A DNA stretch of 28,096 nucleotides from CAMLDH01 sp966250375 (GCA_966250375.1 CBINHE010000056.1:1-28096); one strand, 5' to 3'. Positions 15,879-23,487 are shown, counted from the stretch's first letter. A program made the numbers and translations. The notes: a model not told the origin generated them from the letters alone.

Positions 15879-17294
15879 TTATTTCTCCAGTACCCACGTG
15901 TCTTTGGTGCCGCCGCCTTGGGAGGAGTTCACCACCAGCGATCCTTCTTTCAACGCAACGCGCGTCAAGCCGCCCGGCACCATCGAAACGGTTTCTCCTG
16001 ACAGTACGAATGGACGCAGATCGATATGGCGCGGGGCGATGCCGGATTCGACATAGGTTGGACATGCGGACAATGCCAAAGTCGGTTGCGCGATATAGCC
16101 ATCGGGCTTGGCCAACAGTCGCTGTCGGAAATCCTCGATCTCCGTTTTCGTGGAAGCCGGGCCGACCAGCATGCCATAGCCACCGGCGCCATGCACCTCC
16201 TTGACGACCAGTTCGGACAGGTGCGCCAGCGTATAGGCCAGATCCTCCTTCTTGCGACACTGGTAGGTTGGCACATTGTTGAGAATCGGTTCTTGCGACA
16301 GGTAAAACCGCACCATGTCTGGCACAAACGGATAAATCGACTTGTCATCCGCGACACCGGTGCCGATCGCATTGGCCAGAGTGACGCGCCCGGAGCGGTA
16401 AACCGACAGCAGGCCAGGAACGCCCAGCGACGAATCGGGGCGGAATGCGAGCGGATCAAGAAAATCGTCATCCATGCGCCGATAAATGACATCGACCCGT
16501 TTTGGCCCACGTGTGGTGCGCATATAGACGGCATTGTCGCTGACAAACAGATCCTGGCCTTCGACCAGTTCGACCCCCATTTGCTGCGCCAGGAATGCAT
16601 GCTCGAAGTAGGCAGAGTTATGCATCCCCGGCGTCATGAGCACGACTGTCGGATCGGTCACGCCGACTGGTGCCACGGAACGCAGATTGTCGAGCAACAG
16701 GTCCGGATAGTGTGCCACCGGCGCCACTTTGTAACGTGCGAACAGTTCAGGGAATAGCCGCATCATCATCTTGCGGTCTTCCAGCATGTAGGACACACCG
16801 GATGGCACGCGCAGATTGTCTTCCAGCACATAGAACTCACCCTGGCCGGCGCGCACGATATCGACACCGGCGATATGCGCATAGATATCGGATGCGACGG
16901 AAATGCCTTGCATTTCGGGGCGGTACTGCGCATTCTTGAATATCTGTTCGGCAGGGACCACGCCTGCCTTCACGATATTTTGATCGTGATAGATATCGTG
17001 GATGAACATGTTCAATGCCTGAACCCGCTGCACCAGACCGGCTTCGAGCTGCGCCCATTCCACCGCCGGGATGATGCGGGAAATGATGTCAAACGGGATC
17101 AGCCGTTCGGTACCGGCGCCATTCCCATACACCGCAAACGTGATGCCGACGCGCCGGAAAATCAGATCGGCCTCGGCCCGCTTGCAGCTCAGGGCTTCAG
17201 GCGATTGCTCGGATAACCAGGCTTCGAATTCTCGATAATGTTCGCGTACCACGCCAGATCCATCGGCATACATCTCATCGAAGAAATTTGGCAT
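15879..17294 (-). CDS. Circularly permuted ATP-grasp protein (CP type 2, DUF404/DUF407)
   Basis: A 471-residue predicted amidoligase. Recognisable parts are FDEMYADGSGVVREHY at the start, PFDIISRIIPAVEWAQLE, GVDIVRAGQGEFYVLEDNLRVPSG (quoted in pieces: GVDIVRAG, YVLEDNLRVPSG), VYRRMDDDFLDPL, and KEVHGAGGYGMLVGP, a glycine-rich ATP-grasp loop. Enzymes of this group are predicted to link amino acids or peptides through an acyl-phosphate. It is the first gene of the four-gene minus-strand operon and is divergent from recA. No strong Shine-Dalgarno sequence is seen: an AAAGGT lies about 12 nt before the ATG. Confidence 0.93.
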   Translation of the reverse strand: MPNFFDEMYADGSGVVREHYREFEAWLSEQSPEALSCKRAEADLIFRRVGITFAVYGNGAGTERLIPFDIISRIIPAVEWAQLEAGLVQRVQALNMFIHDIYHDQNIVKAGVVPAEQIFKNAQYRPEMQGISVASDIYAHIAGVDIVRAGQGEFYVLEDNLRVPSGVSYMLEDRKMMMRLFPELFARYKVAPVAHYPDLLLDNLRSVAPVGVTDPTVVLMTPGMHNSAYFEHAFLAQQMGVELVEGQDLFVSDNAVYMRTTRGPKRVDVIYRRMDDDFLDPLAFRPDSSLGVPGLLSVYRSGRVTLANAIGTGVADDKSIYPFVPDMVRFYLSQEPILNNVPTYQCRKKEDLAYTLAHLSELVVKEVHGAGGYGMLVGPASTKTEIEDFRQRLLAKPDGYIAQPTLALSACPTYVESGIAPRHIDLRPFVLSGETVSMVPGGLTRVALKEGSLVVNSSQGGGTKDTWVLEK

Positions 17295-17561
17295 GTAATC
17301 GTTTTACCTTTATTTTTAGTGCATACGAAGAAACAGTCTATCAAGAAATATGCCAGCTCGTCGTTTATGGCTCGCGGATATGCTCGATGAGCCCCAGCGT
17401 CCGGACCACAGCAGCAAAGGGACCAGCATTCAAAAGAGTGAATGTAGTCCATTGTCTTTTGTAAATAGCGGCAAGATAAGAGTAGTATTGCAATTGCCTA
17501 ATTTGCAAGAGTGGCGATTTGACCAACAAAGGTCGATGCTCAAATAAGGGCTTGCGCAAGG
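17295..17561. other. Divergent intergenic region upstream of the ATP-grasp gene and recA
   Basis: This stretch must hold the promoter of the minus-strand peptide-ligase operon and the upstream part of the recA control region. Short open frames on both strands have no ribosome binding site or recognisable product. A perfect 10-bp palindrome CTTGCGCAAG (17551-17560) abuts the SOS box. I see no other site that I can name. Confidence 0.4.
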
Positions 17562-17581
17562 CACTGTTTTTTTATACAGTA
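17562..17581 (+). promoter_or_regulatory. LexA-binding SOS box in the recA promoter
   Basis: CACTGTTTTTTTATACAGTA contains the perfect CTGT-N8-ACAG core (17564-17579). A plausible promoter overlaps it: TTGCGC (17552-17557), a 17-nt spacer and TACAGT (17575-17580), so LexA would cover the -10 region. This predicts DNA-damage induction of recA. Confidence 0.9.
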
Positions 17582-17636
17582 TCATCTTCAATAGCGAAAA
17601 TCGCTGTTTAAATATTCCACAGTCGAAAGAGATCTT

Positions 17637-18731
17637 ATGGACGACAAAAAATCCGCTGCTCCCAGCTCGGATAAGACCAAAGCCCTTGCTGCGGCCTTGG
17701 CGCAAATCGAAAAGCAGTTCGGTAAAGGTTCGGTCATGCGCATGGCCGACGGCGCTGTCGCCGAAGAGGTGCAAGTCGTGTCCACCGGTTCACTCGGGCT
17801 GGATATCGCACTGGGCGTCGGCGGTTTGCCGCGCGGTCGCGTGGTCGAAATTTACGGGCCGGAATCGTCTGGCAAGACAACGCTGACATTGCAGGCGATT
17901 GCTGAAATGCAGAAGCTGGGCGGTACCTGCGCATTTATCGATGCAGAGCATGCACTGGATGTGGTTTACGCGCAAAAATTGGGTGTAAATCTGCAAGACC
18001 TTCTGATTTCGCAGCCGGACACCGGCGAGCAAGCGCTCGAAATCACTGATGCGCTGGTACGTTCTGGCGGCGTCGACCTGATCGTCATCGATTCGGTCGC
18101 GGCCTTGACCCCGCGCGCCGAGATTGAAGGCGATATGGGCGATTCTTTGCCAGGCCTGCAAGCACGCCTGATGTCGCAAGCGCTGCGCAAGCTGACAGGT
18201 TCCATCAATCGCACCAATACGCTGGTGATTTTCATTAACCAGATTCGGATGAAGATTGGTGTCATGTTCGGCAACCCCGAGACGACAACGGGTGGCAATG
18301 CATTGAAATTCTATGCATCGGTGCGTCTGGATATCCGGCGTACCGGTTCGATCAAATCTGGCGACGAAGTAATCGGTAACGAAACCAAAGTCAAAGTCGT
18401 CAAGAACAAGGTCGCCCCACCGTTCAAGGAGGCGCATTTCGACATTCTTTATGGAGAAGGCACATCGCGTGAAGGTGAAATTCTGGATCTCGGCTCGGAC
18501 GCGAAAATCGTTGAAAAATCCGGTGCGTGGTACAGCTACAACGGCGAGCGTATTGGTCAGGGCAAGGACAACGCCCGTAATTACTTGAAAGAGCGGCCGG
18601 ACCTTGCACGCGAAATCGAGAACAAGGTTCGTGCATCCCTCGGCGTCCCGGAACTAGGCGGCGGCAAGGATGAGCCGGTAGCGAAGAAGGCCACCGGCAA
18701 AGAAAAAGAGAAAGAAAAAGAGTTCGAGTGA
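17637..18731 (+). CDS. recA: RecA recombinase
   Basis: RecA forms filaments on single-stranded DNA, drives strand exchange and triggers LexA self-cleavage. The 364-residue product has Walker A GPESSGKTT (residues 74-82), the AFIDAEHALD segment, Walker B LIVIDSVAALTP, NQIRMKIGVMFGNPETTTGG (L2 region) and an acidic, lysine-rich tail ending EKEFE. An SOS box lies 56 nt before the start codon. recX follows after 81 bp with a hairpin between them. Confidence 0.99.
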   Translation: MDDKKSAAPSSDKTKALAAALAQIEKQFGKGSVMRMADGAVAEEVQVVSTGSLGLDIALGVGGLPRGRVVEIYGPESSGKTTLTLQAIAEMQKLGGTCAFIDAEHALDVVYAQKLGVNLQDLLISQPDTGEQALEITDALVRSGGVDLIVIDSVAALTPRAEIEGDMGDSLPGLQARLMSQALRKLTGSINRTNTLVIFINQIRMKIGVMFGNPETTTGGNALKFYASVRLDIRRTGSIKSGDEVIGNETKVKVVKNKVAPPFKEAHFDILYGEGTSREGEILDLGSDAKIVEKSGAWYSYNGERIGQGKDNARNYLKERPDLAREIENKVRASLGVPELGGGKDEPVAKKATGKEKEKEKEFE

Positions 18732-18783
18732 TGTATCGGATGCATTTTGAACGACATTTTTGACTAACTACTAGACCGTTCAC

Positions 18784-18804
18784 GTGTGGGAAACCCGCGC
18801 TTTT
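18784..18804 (+). terminator. Hairpin between recA and recX, probable attenuator
   Basis: GTGTGGG (18784-18790) pairs with CCCGCGC (18794-18800), with two G-U pairs and an AAA loop, and TTTT follows. It sits directly before the recX ribosome binding site. A partial terminator here would hold RecX below RecA, as reported for the E. coli recA-recX pair. Confidence 0.5.
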
Positions 18805-18812
18805 AGGTGATC

Positions 18813-19271
18813 ATGGCAAGGCAGCAAATAAGCCTGAAAGCGCGGGCGCTAAGATATTTAGCCGCGCGCGAGCATAGCCGTCTTGAATTGACGCGCAAGC
18901 TGTCCCGGTATGCGCAGGAGGGCGACGATGTCGAAGCCTTGCTCGATGCGCTGGAAGCAGCCAAATTCTTGTCGCAAACGCGATTTTCAGAATCACTAGT
19001 CAATCGACGCGCCACCCGCTTCGGCAATAGCCGCATTCTCTCCGAATTGCAAAGCCATGGCATTGACGGCGATGCGCTACATGGAATCAAAACAAATCTC
19101 GTTGAAGGCGAAATTTCGCGTGCACGCGAAGTCTGGCGCAAGAAATTTGACCATGCGCCAGTGGATGCCGCTGAACGCGCCAAGCAAATGCGCTTTCTGC
19201 AGCAACGCGGTTTTTCGCATCGCGCAATCAAAGCGGCACTCACTCCTGATATCGGCGACACGGACGAGTAA
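18813..19271 (+). CDS. recX: RecX, regulator of RecA
   Basis: RecX caps RecA filaments and limits their growth. The 152-residue helical product has LKARALRYLAAREHSRLELTRKL (start quoted as LKARALRYLAAREHS), the FLSQTRFSESLVNRRATRFG segment and the FLQQRGFSHRAIKAAL ending of the family. ATG 18813 is preferred over a GTG six bases upstream because AGGTGA then lies at normal distance. It is downstream of recA and shares its SOS promoter. Confidence 0.94.
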   Translation: MARQQISLKARALRYLAAREHSRLELTRKLSRYAQEGDDVEALLDALEAAKFLSQTRFSESLVNRRATRFGNSRILSELQSHGIDGDALHGIKTNLVEGEISRAREVWRKKFDHAPVDAAERAKQMRFLQQRGFSHRAIKAALTPDIGDTDE

Positions 19272-19586
19272 GTCATGCCGGTTCCGCTCAAGTCGGCAAT
19301 CAGCGCCTGGATTTGATACTTCCATAATGCCTCTGGTTTATTCAATATCATTCCGCTAATAGTGGCCTTCAGGGTGTCGTGACGTACGATCTGCCGGCGC
19401 TGACATCTGTTTAATTGCCGCGACAATATGCATTCATGGAAATGCTCGGTATGGCTTCAGGTCTCCGACATGTGCTACACTTTTGTGTTTTTTTGCAGAG
19501 CCGCATGAGCGGCTTGTTGTCGCAGAAGCTGCGTCAACGATGTGCAAATGCAGCATATTTTTGCCGCTCTATTGGCATTGGTCCTT
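19272..19586. other. Intergenic region after recX
   Basis: No intact gene is visible. A minus-strand frame runs through here and back over recX, but it has no ribosome binding site and recognises no family. A small hairpin AGCCGC-ATGA-GCGGCT (19499-19514) lacks a T run. The promoter of sucC may lie here; TACACT at 19476-19481 is a possible -10 box without a clear -35. Confidence 0.35.
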
Positions 19587-19886
19587 ATGCCCCTGTTACA
19601 ACCGATTTCCCGCCGTGCGCTGAAGCACACTCGCGCCATGCAAGTCGAAGCGTTTGCACGCGAAGACGGCCTGTGGGATCTCGACGCGCATATCGCTGAC
19701 ATCAAGACGCGCGATGGCGCAAGCGCCGATGCGCAAAGCCATAACCATTCCAACTCGACCGCTGCCATGCATTGCGTACCGATGCCGCAGCGGGTGCAAA
19801 ATATTACCCGCGTTGGGCAATCAAATCGGCCTCTGGGTCAAAATCCAGTTAATCAATCCAGTAAGTTTTGTTCAATTAGCGTCTGA
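19587..19886 (+). pseudogene. Truncated remnant of a DUF2889 gene
   Basis: The first 43 codons read as the N-terminus of a DUF2889 protein: MPLLQPISRR, then LKHTRAMQVEAFAREDGLWD and LDAHIADIKTRD. The HTR...REDGLWD..AH..D.KTRD pattern is characteristic. After Asp43 (19715) the similarity stops, although the frame stays open to 19886; the remaining roughly 100 residues expected for the family are absent. In other betaproteobacteria an intact DUF2889 gene commonly lies between recX and sucC, which supports the call. An internal deletion followed by drift is the simplest explanation. Function of the family is unknown. Confidence 0.65.
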
Positions 19887-19898
19887 AGGGAAGTTCGC

Positions 19899-21065
19899 AT
19901 GAAAATCCATGAGTACCAGGGCAAAGAAATCCTCCGCAAGTTCGGAGTGACGGTTCCGCGCGGCATTCCGTGCCTCACCGTCGATGAAGCGGTCAAAGCA
20001 GCCGAAACACTCGGCGGCTCGGTCTGGGTCGTCAAGGCTCAAATCCACGCCGGCGGCCGCGGCAAGGGCGGTGGCGTGAAGGTTGCCAAGTCGCTCGAAC
20101 AGGTGAAGGAATATGCCAACACCATCATGGGTATGCAACTTGTCACGCACCAGACCGGTCCGGAAGGCCAGAAAGTGCGCCGCCTGCTGATCGAAGAAGG
20201 CGCCGACATCAAGAAAGAACTGTACGTCAGCATGGTCACCGATCGCGTCACCCAGCGCGTGGTATTGATGGCGTCCAGCGAAGGCGGCATGGACATCGAA
20301 GAAGTCGCGGAAAGCCATCCGGAACTGATACATCAGATCGCGATCGACCCCGCGACCGGTCTGACCGATGCTGAAGCCGACGCGATCTCCGCCAAGATCG
20401 GCATCCCTCCCGCATCGATTGCCGATGCACGCGTCCAACTGCAAGGCTTGTACAAAGCGTATTGGGAAACCGACGCATCGCTGGCCGAAATCAATCCCTT
20501 GATCCTGACCGGCTCCGGCAAGGTCATCGCGCTCGACGCCAAATTCAACTTCGACGCCAACGCCTTGTTCCGCCACCCGGAAATCGTCGCTTACCGCGAT
20601 CTCGATGAAGAAGATCCGGCCGAAGTTGAAGCCTCCAAGTTCGATTTGGCATACATCTCGCTCGACGGCAATATCGGCTGCCTCGTGAATGGCGCTGGTC
20701 TCGCGATGGCGACCATGGACACCATCAAACTGTTCGGCGGCGAGCCTGCCAACTTCCTCGACGTCGGCGGTGGCGCAACAGCCGAGAAAGTCACGGAAGC
20801 GTTCAAGATCATGTTGAAAAACCCGGGTCTGAAAGCTATCCTGGTCAACATTTTTGGCGGCATCATGCGCTGCGACGTGATCGCCGAAGGCGTGATTACC
20901 GCGTCCAAGGCCGTGTCGCTGCAAGTGCCGCTGGTGGTGCGCATGAAAGGCACCAACGAAGACATCGGCAAGAAAATGCTGGCCGACTCCGGCCTGCCGA
21001 TCATCTCGGCTGACACGATGGAAGAAGCTGCGCAAAAGGTTGTTGCTGCAGCCAACGGGAAATAA
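19899..21065 (+). CDS. sucC: Succinyl-CoA synthetase beta subunit (ADP-forming)
   Basis: SucC with SucD converts succinyl-CoA to succinate while making ATP in the TCA cycle. The 388-residue product equals the normal length and has the MKIHEYQGKEILRKFGV start, an ATP-grasp domain with AGGRGKGGGVK, EINPLILT, and the C-terminal CoA-ligase domain with FGGIMRCDVIA and PLVVRMKGTN. GAAGGGAAG precedes the ATG. sucD normally follows within a few tens of bases; here 380 bp separate them because of an inserted nuclease cassette. Confidence 0.98.
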   Translation: MKIHEYQGKEILRKFGVTVPRGIPCLTVDEAVKAAETLGGSVWVVKAQIHAGGRGKGGGVKVAKSLEQVKEYANTIMGMQLVTHQTGPEGQKVRRLLIEEGADIKKELYVSMVTDRVTQRVVLMASSEGGMDIEEVAESHPELIHQIAIDPATGLTDAEADAISAKIGIPPASIADARVQLQGLYKAYWETDASLAEINPLILTGSGKVIALDAKFNFDANALFRHPEIVAYRDLDEEDPAEVEASKFDLAYISLDGNIGCLVNGAGLAMATMDTIKLFGGEPANFLDVGGGATAEKVTEAFKIMLKNPGLKAILVNIFGGIMRCDVIAEGVITASKAVSLQVPLVVRMKGTNEDIGKKMLADSGLPIISADTMEEAAQKVVAAANGK

Positions 21066-21075
21066 CTGGGGGCGC

Positions 21076-21101
21076 GTCATTCCCGCGAACGCGGGAATCC
21101 A
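21076..21101 (+). repeat. Left 26-bp palindromic repeat (dRS3-like)
   Basis: GTC then ATTCCCGCGAACGCGGGAAT then CCA. The core is a perfect ATTCCC-N8-GGGAAT palindrome. It begins 10 nt after the sucC stop codon and could form a hairpin in the sucCD transcript. Confidence 0.9.
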
Positions 21102-21110
21102 TTTTGACGG

Positions 21111-21398
21111 ATGCAAAGCTACCTCTATATTTTGCCAAGCCAGCCACGCGGAACCTTGTATGTCGGTGTGACTTCGGATTTGATCAAACGAACTTGGCAG
21201 CACAAAGAAGCTTTTGTGGATGGGTTTAGCGCGAAGTAGGATTTGAAAACATTGGTGTGGTATGAAATTCATGAAGACATCAATGAAGAGATCAAGCGCG
21301 AAAAGCAACTGAAAAAATGGAATCGGATCTGGAAAATCGAGATGGTCGAAAAATCCAATCCAGATTGGCGTGATTTATATCCCGAATTAGTGAGTTAA
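21111..21398 (+). pseudogene. GIY-YIG nuclease gene with an internal stop
   Basis: Ninety-six codons from ATG to TAA read as a small single-domain GIY-YIG nuclease (about 95 aa, normal length). SYLYILPSQPRGTLYVGVTS holds the GIY and YIG-like segments, followed by DLIKRTWQHK with the conserved arginine, then LVWYEIHEDINEEIKREKQL with the catalytic glutamate region, and KKWNRIWKIEMVEKSNPDW. Codon 43 (21237-21239) is TAG where relatives usually have tyrosine (FxxKY), so one base change (TAT or TAC to TAG) would explain it. Everything after the stop is still well conserved, so inactivation is recent, or the stop is a sequence error or is read through. It has no strong ribosome binding site. Confidence 0.85.
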
Positions 21399-21400
21399 CA

Positions 21401-21426
21401 TGGATTCCCGCGTGCGCGGGAATGAC
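21401..21426 (-). repeat. Right 26-bp palindromic repeat (dRS3-like)
   Basis: TGG then ATTCCCGCGTGCGCGGGAAT then GAC. It is the inverted copy of the left repeat with a single difference in the central N8. It lies 2 nt after the nuclease stop codon and just before the sucD ribosome binding site. Confidence 0.9.
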
Positions 21427-21445
21427 GGTCACAAGAAGGAATCAT

Positions 21446-22327
21446 ATGAGCATCCTGATCAATAAAGACACAAAAGTCGTTACCCAAGGCATCACCGGCA
21501 AGACCGGGCAATTCCATACGCGCATGTGCCGCGAGTACGCCAATGGCAAAAACTGCTTCGTCGCCGGCGTGAACCCGAAAAAAGCGGGTGAAAATTTCGA
21601 AGGCATTCCGATTTTCGCCAATGTCGCAGAAGCCAAGAAAGAAACCGGCGCCAACGTATCGGTGATTTATGTACCACCGGCAGGCGCAGCAGCCGCCATC
21701 TGGGAAGCAGTCGAAGCCGACCTCGATCTGGCCATCTGCATTACCGAAGGCATCCCCGTGCGTGACATGCTGGCGTTGAAGGACCGCATGGCCAAAGCTG
21801 GCAGCAGAACCAAGTTGCTCGGCCCAAATTGCCCCGGCCTGATTACGCCGGATGAAATCAAAATCGGCATCATGCCCGGCCATATCCACAAGAAAGGCCG
21901 TATCGGCGTCGTGTCGCGCTCCGGCACACTGACCTATGAAGCAGTCGGTCAGTTGACCGCATTGGGCCTGGGACAATCGACCGCGGTCGGTATCGGCGGC
22001 GACCCGATCAATGGTCTGAAACACATCGATATCATGAAGGCATTCAATGACGATCCGGAAACGGATGCAGTCATCATGATCGGCGAAATCGGCGGTCCGG
22101 ATGAGGCCAATGCAGCGCGCTGGGTCAAGGACAACATGAAAAAGCCGGTGATCGGCTTTATTGCCGGTGTCACTGCGCCTGCGGGAAAACGCATGGGCCA
22201 TGCCGGCGCGTTGATCTCGGGCGGCGCCGATACCGCGCAAGCCAAGCTCGACATCATGGAAGAGTGCGGTATAAAAGCGACCAAAAACCCGTCCGAAATG
22301 GCGCGTTTGTTGCAAGCTATGTTGTAA
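21446..22327 (+). CDS. sucD: Succinyl-CoA synthetase alpha subunit
   Basis: SucD carries the CoA site and the phosphohistidine of succinyl-CoA synthetase. The 293-residue product has the TQGITGKTGQFHT CoA-binding loop, IYVPPAGAAAAIWEA, CITEGIPVRDM, LLGPNCPGLI, and GKRMGHAGALISGG with the active-site His252. ATG 21446 is chosen because AAGAAGGA lies just upstream and the family starts MSILINKDTKV; an ATG at 21422 inside the repeat is not plausible. It completes the sucCD operon interrupted by the nuclease cassette. Confidence 0.98.
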   Translation: MSILINKDTKVVTQGITGKTGQFHTRMCREYANGKNCFVAGVNPKKAGENFEGIPIFANVAEAKKETGANVSVIYVPPAGAAAAIWEAVEADLDLAICITEGIPVRDMLALKDRMAKAGSRTKLLGPNCPGLITPDEIKIGIMPGHIHKKGRIGVVSRSGTLTYEAVGQLTALGLGQSTAVGIGGDPINGLKHIDIMKAFNDDPETDAVIMIGEIGGPDEANAARWVKDNMKKPVIGFIAGVTAPAGKRMGHAGALISGGADTAQAKLDIMEECGIKATKNPSEMARLLQAML

Positions 22328-22353
22328 TAGCAGCTGCTTGATCGCTGCATAAA

Positions 22354-22548
22354 CGCTTTACACAGAAGTCAGTAATTTAGGCGACGAAGAGCCTTCGTGT
22401 TCCCTCCCCTTCAAGGGGAGGGTTAGGGTGGGGATGGGTTAATAAGTCCGCAGCGTCAAACCCATCCCCATCCCCGCCTTCCCCTTGAAGGGGAAGGAGT
22501 ACCCACGCTACGAGTGTCGTCATAATTTCTGGCTTCTGTGTAATAGCG
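22354..22548. repeat. MITE-like repeat, copy 1 (complete)
   Basis: The element begins CGCTTTACACAGAAGTCAG and ends CTTCTGTGTAATAGCG, near-perfect terminal inverted repeats (CGCT, one extra base, TTACACAGAAG). Inside are two facing copies of a palindromic block: CCCTCCCCTTCAAGGGGAGG with TTAGGGTGGGGATGGGTT (22402-22440), and its inverse (AACCCATCCCCATCCCC to CCCCTTGAAGGGGAAGG, 22459-22497). The element can fold almost end to end. It has no coding capacity and lies between sucD and the sucD terminator. Confidence 0.85.
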
Positions 22549-22553
22549 GCTTG

Positions 22554-22580
22554 CGGGGAGCTTCGGCTCCCCGTCGTATT
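22554..22580 (+). terminator. UUCG-loop terminator after sucD
   Basis: CGGGGAGC (22554-22561) and GCTCCCCG (22566-22573) form a perfect 8-bp stem closed by the very stable TTCG tetraloop. TCGTATTTT follows. It is the likely end of the sucCD transcript, although a 195-bp repeat now separates it from sucD. Confidence 0.75.
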
Positions 22581-22605
22581 TTGGTCGTCTCTATTTGGAA
22601 TTCGA

Positions 22606-23334
22606 ATGGATTTTCTGCTGAATTTGAATTGGTTTGCAGTCGGCCAAATCATCCTCATTGATATTTTACTGGGTGGCGACAACGCGATCGTGATCGCGCT
22701 TGCTTGCCGGAATCTCCCGCTCAGACTGCGCTTCAAAGGGATACTTTGGGGGACGTTTGGCGCAATCGCGATCAGAATCGTTTTGATCGCCTTCGCCGTC
22801 ACTCTGTTGCAAGTACCCTACCTTAAGCTTGTTGGCGGACTGCTGCTGCTCTGGATTGGCGTCAAGCTATTGGCCGATACCGGCGACAGCCATGGCGAAA
22901 TCCATGCGAGTGATCGCCTTCTTGCAGCCATCAAAACGATCGTGGTGGCCGATCTGGTCATGAGTATCGACAATGTGATTGCAGTTGCGAGCGCCGCCGA
23001 GCAAGCCGGTGGCGATCATCAGCTCACGCTGGTTATCTTCGGCATAGCGGTCAGCATCCCGATCATTATCTGGGGCAGTACGCTCGTGCTCAAATTGATG
23101 GAGCGCCTGCCAATCATTATTACGCTTGGCGCCGCGCTATTGGGGTACCTGGCTGGAGGGATGGTGTTTACTGACGTAGGATTGGCGCCGTGGATACAAG
23201 CCAATTTACCCGGTCTCGACATTTTGATTCCCGGCCTTGGCATGCTGGTCAGCATTCCAGGCCTCGTTGGTGCTGCTGTAGTAGTCGGGCTGGGACGCTG
23301 GCTGGCAAAAAGGCAAGGTTCTTCAGGCCACTAG
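22606..23334 (+). CDS. TerC family integral membrane protein (YjbE type)
   Basis: A 242-residue membrane protein with about seven hydrophobic helices. It has the two acidic in-membrane motifs of the TerC superfamily: LLGGDNAIVIALACRN (residues 22-37) and VMSIDNVIAVAS (about 122-133). Length and the LVGGLLLLWIGVKLL segment match the YjbE-like branch. TerC relatives have been linked to export of metal ions such as manganese and to tellurite resistance; the substrate here is not determined. No tellurite genes and no yybP-ykoY manganese riboswitch were seen nearby. It is flanked on both sides by copies of the MITE-like repeat. Confidence 0.88.
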   Translation: MDFLLNLNWFAVGQIILIDILLGGDNAIVIALACRNLPLRLRFKGILWGTFGAIAIRIVLIAFAVTLLQVPYLKLVGGLLLLWIGVKLLADTGDSHGEIHASDRLLAAIKTIVVADLVMSIDNVIAVASAAEQAGGDHQLTLVIFGIAVSIPIIIWGSTLVLKLMERLPIIITLGAALLGYLAGGMVFTDVGLAPWIQANLPGLDILIPGLGMLVSIPGLVGAAVVVGLGRWLAKRQGSSGH

Positions 23335-23487
23335 TGTTTGCGACGGTTGGTGCAAAAATACAGGTTACACAGAAGTCAGTAGCTTAGGCGACGGAGAGCC
23401 TACGTGTTCCCTCCCTTTCAAGGGGAGGGCTAGGGTAGGGATGGGTTAAAAGCGACAAGATGTAACCCATCCCCATCTCAATCAAGA

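Larger units (their letters stand above)
21076..21426. mobile_element. 351-bp cassette: GIY-YIG nuclease gene between inverted repeats
   Basis: Two 26-bp repeats in opposite orientation (25 of 26 identical) bound a single GIY-YIG nuclease reading frame, and the unit sits exactly between sucC and sucD. The repeats leave 10 bp after sucC and 19 bp before the sucD start. Similar ATTCCC-N8-GGGAAT palindromes are known as dRS3 in Neisseria. That the unit moves as a whole is my inference from its geometry; no target-site duplication could be established. Confidence 0.6.

Noticed and set aside
17350..17559. Short open frames on both strands between the ATP-grasp gene and recA
   Set aside because: No ribosome binding sites, no recognisable motifs, and the region must hold promoters.
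18803..19426. Minus-strand frame over recX and beyond
   Set aside because: Mostly antisense to recX, with no ribosome binding site or recognisable domain.
19872..21308. Long minus-strand frame (478 codons) opposite sucC
   Set aside because: It is antisense to sucC and the nuclease cassette and arises from codon bias; the plus-strand products are unmistakable.
22402..22497. CRISPR-like alternation of repeated G/C-rich blocks
   Set aside because: The blocks are inverted, not direct, repeats, with no regular spacers and no cas genes; they are arms of a MITE-like element.
22549..22605. Manganese (yybP-ykoY) riboswitch before the TerC-family gene
   Set aside because: The short leader contains only the sucD-side terminator hairpin; no riboswitch core was seen.
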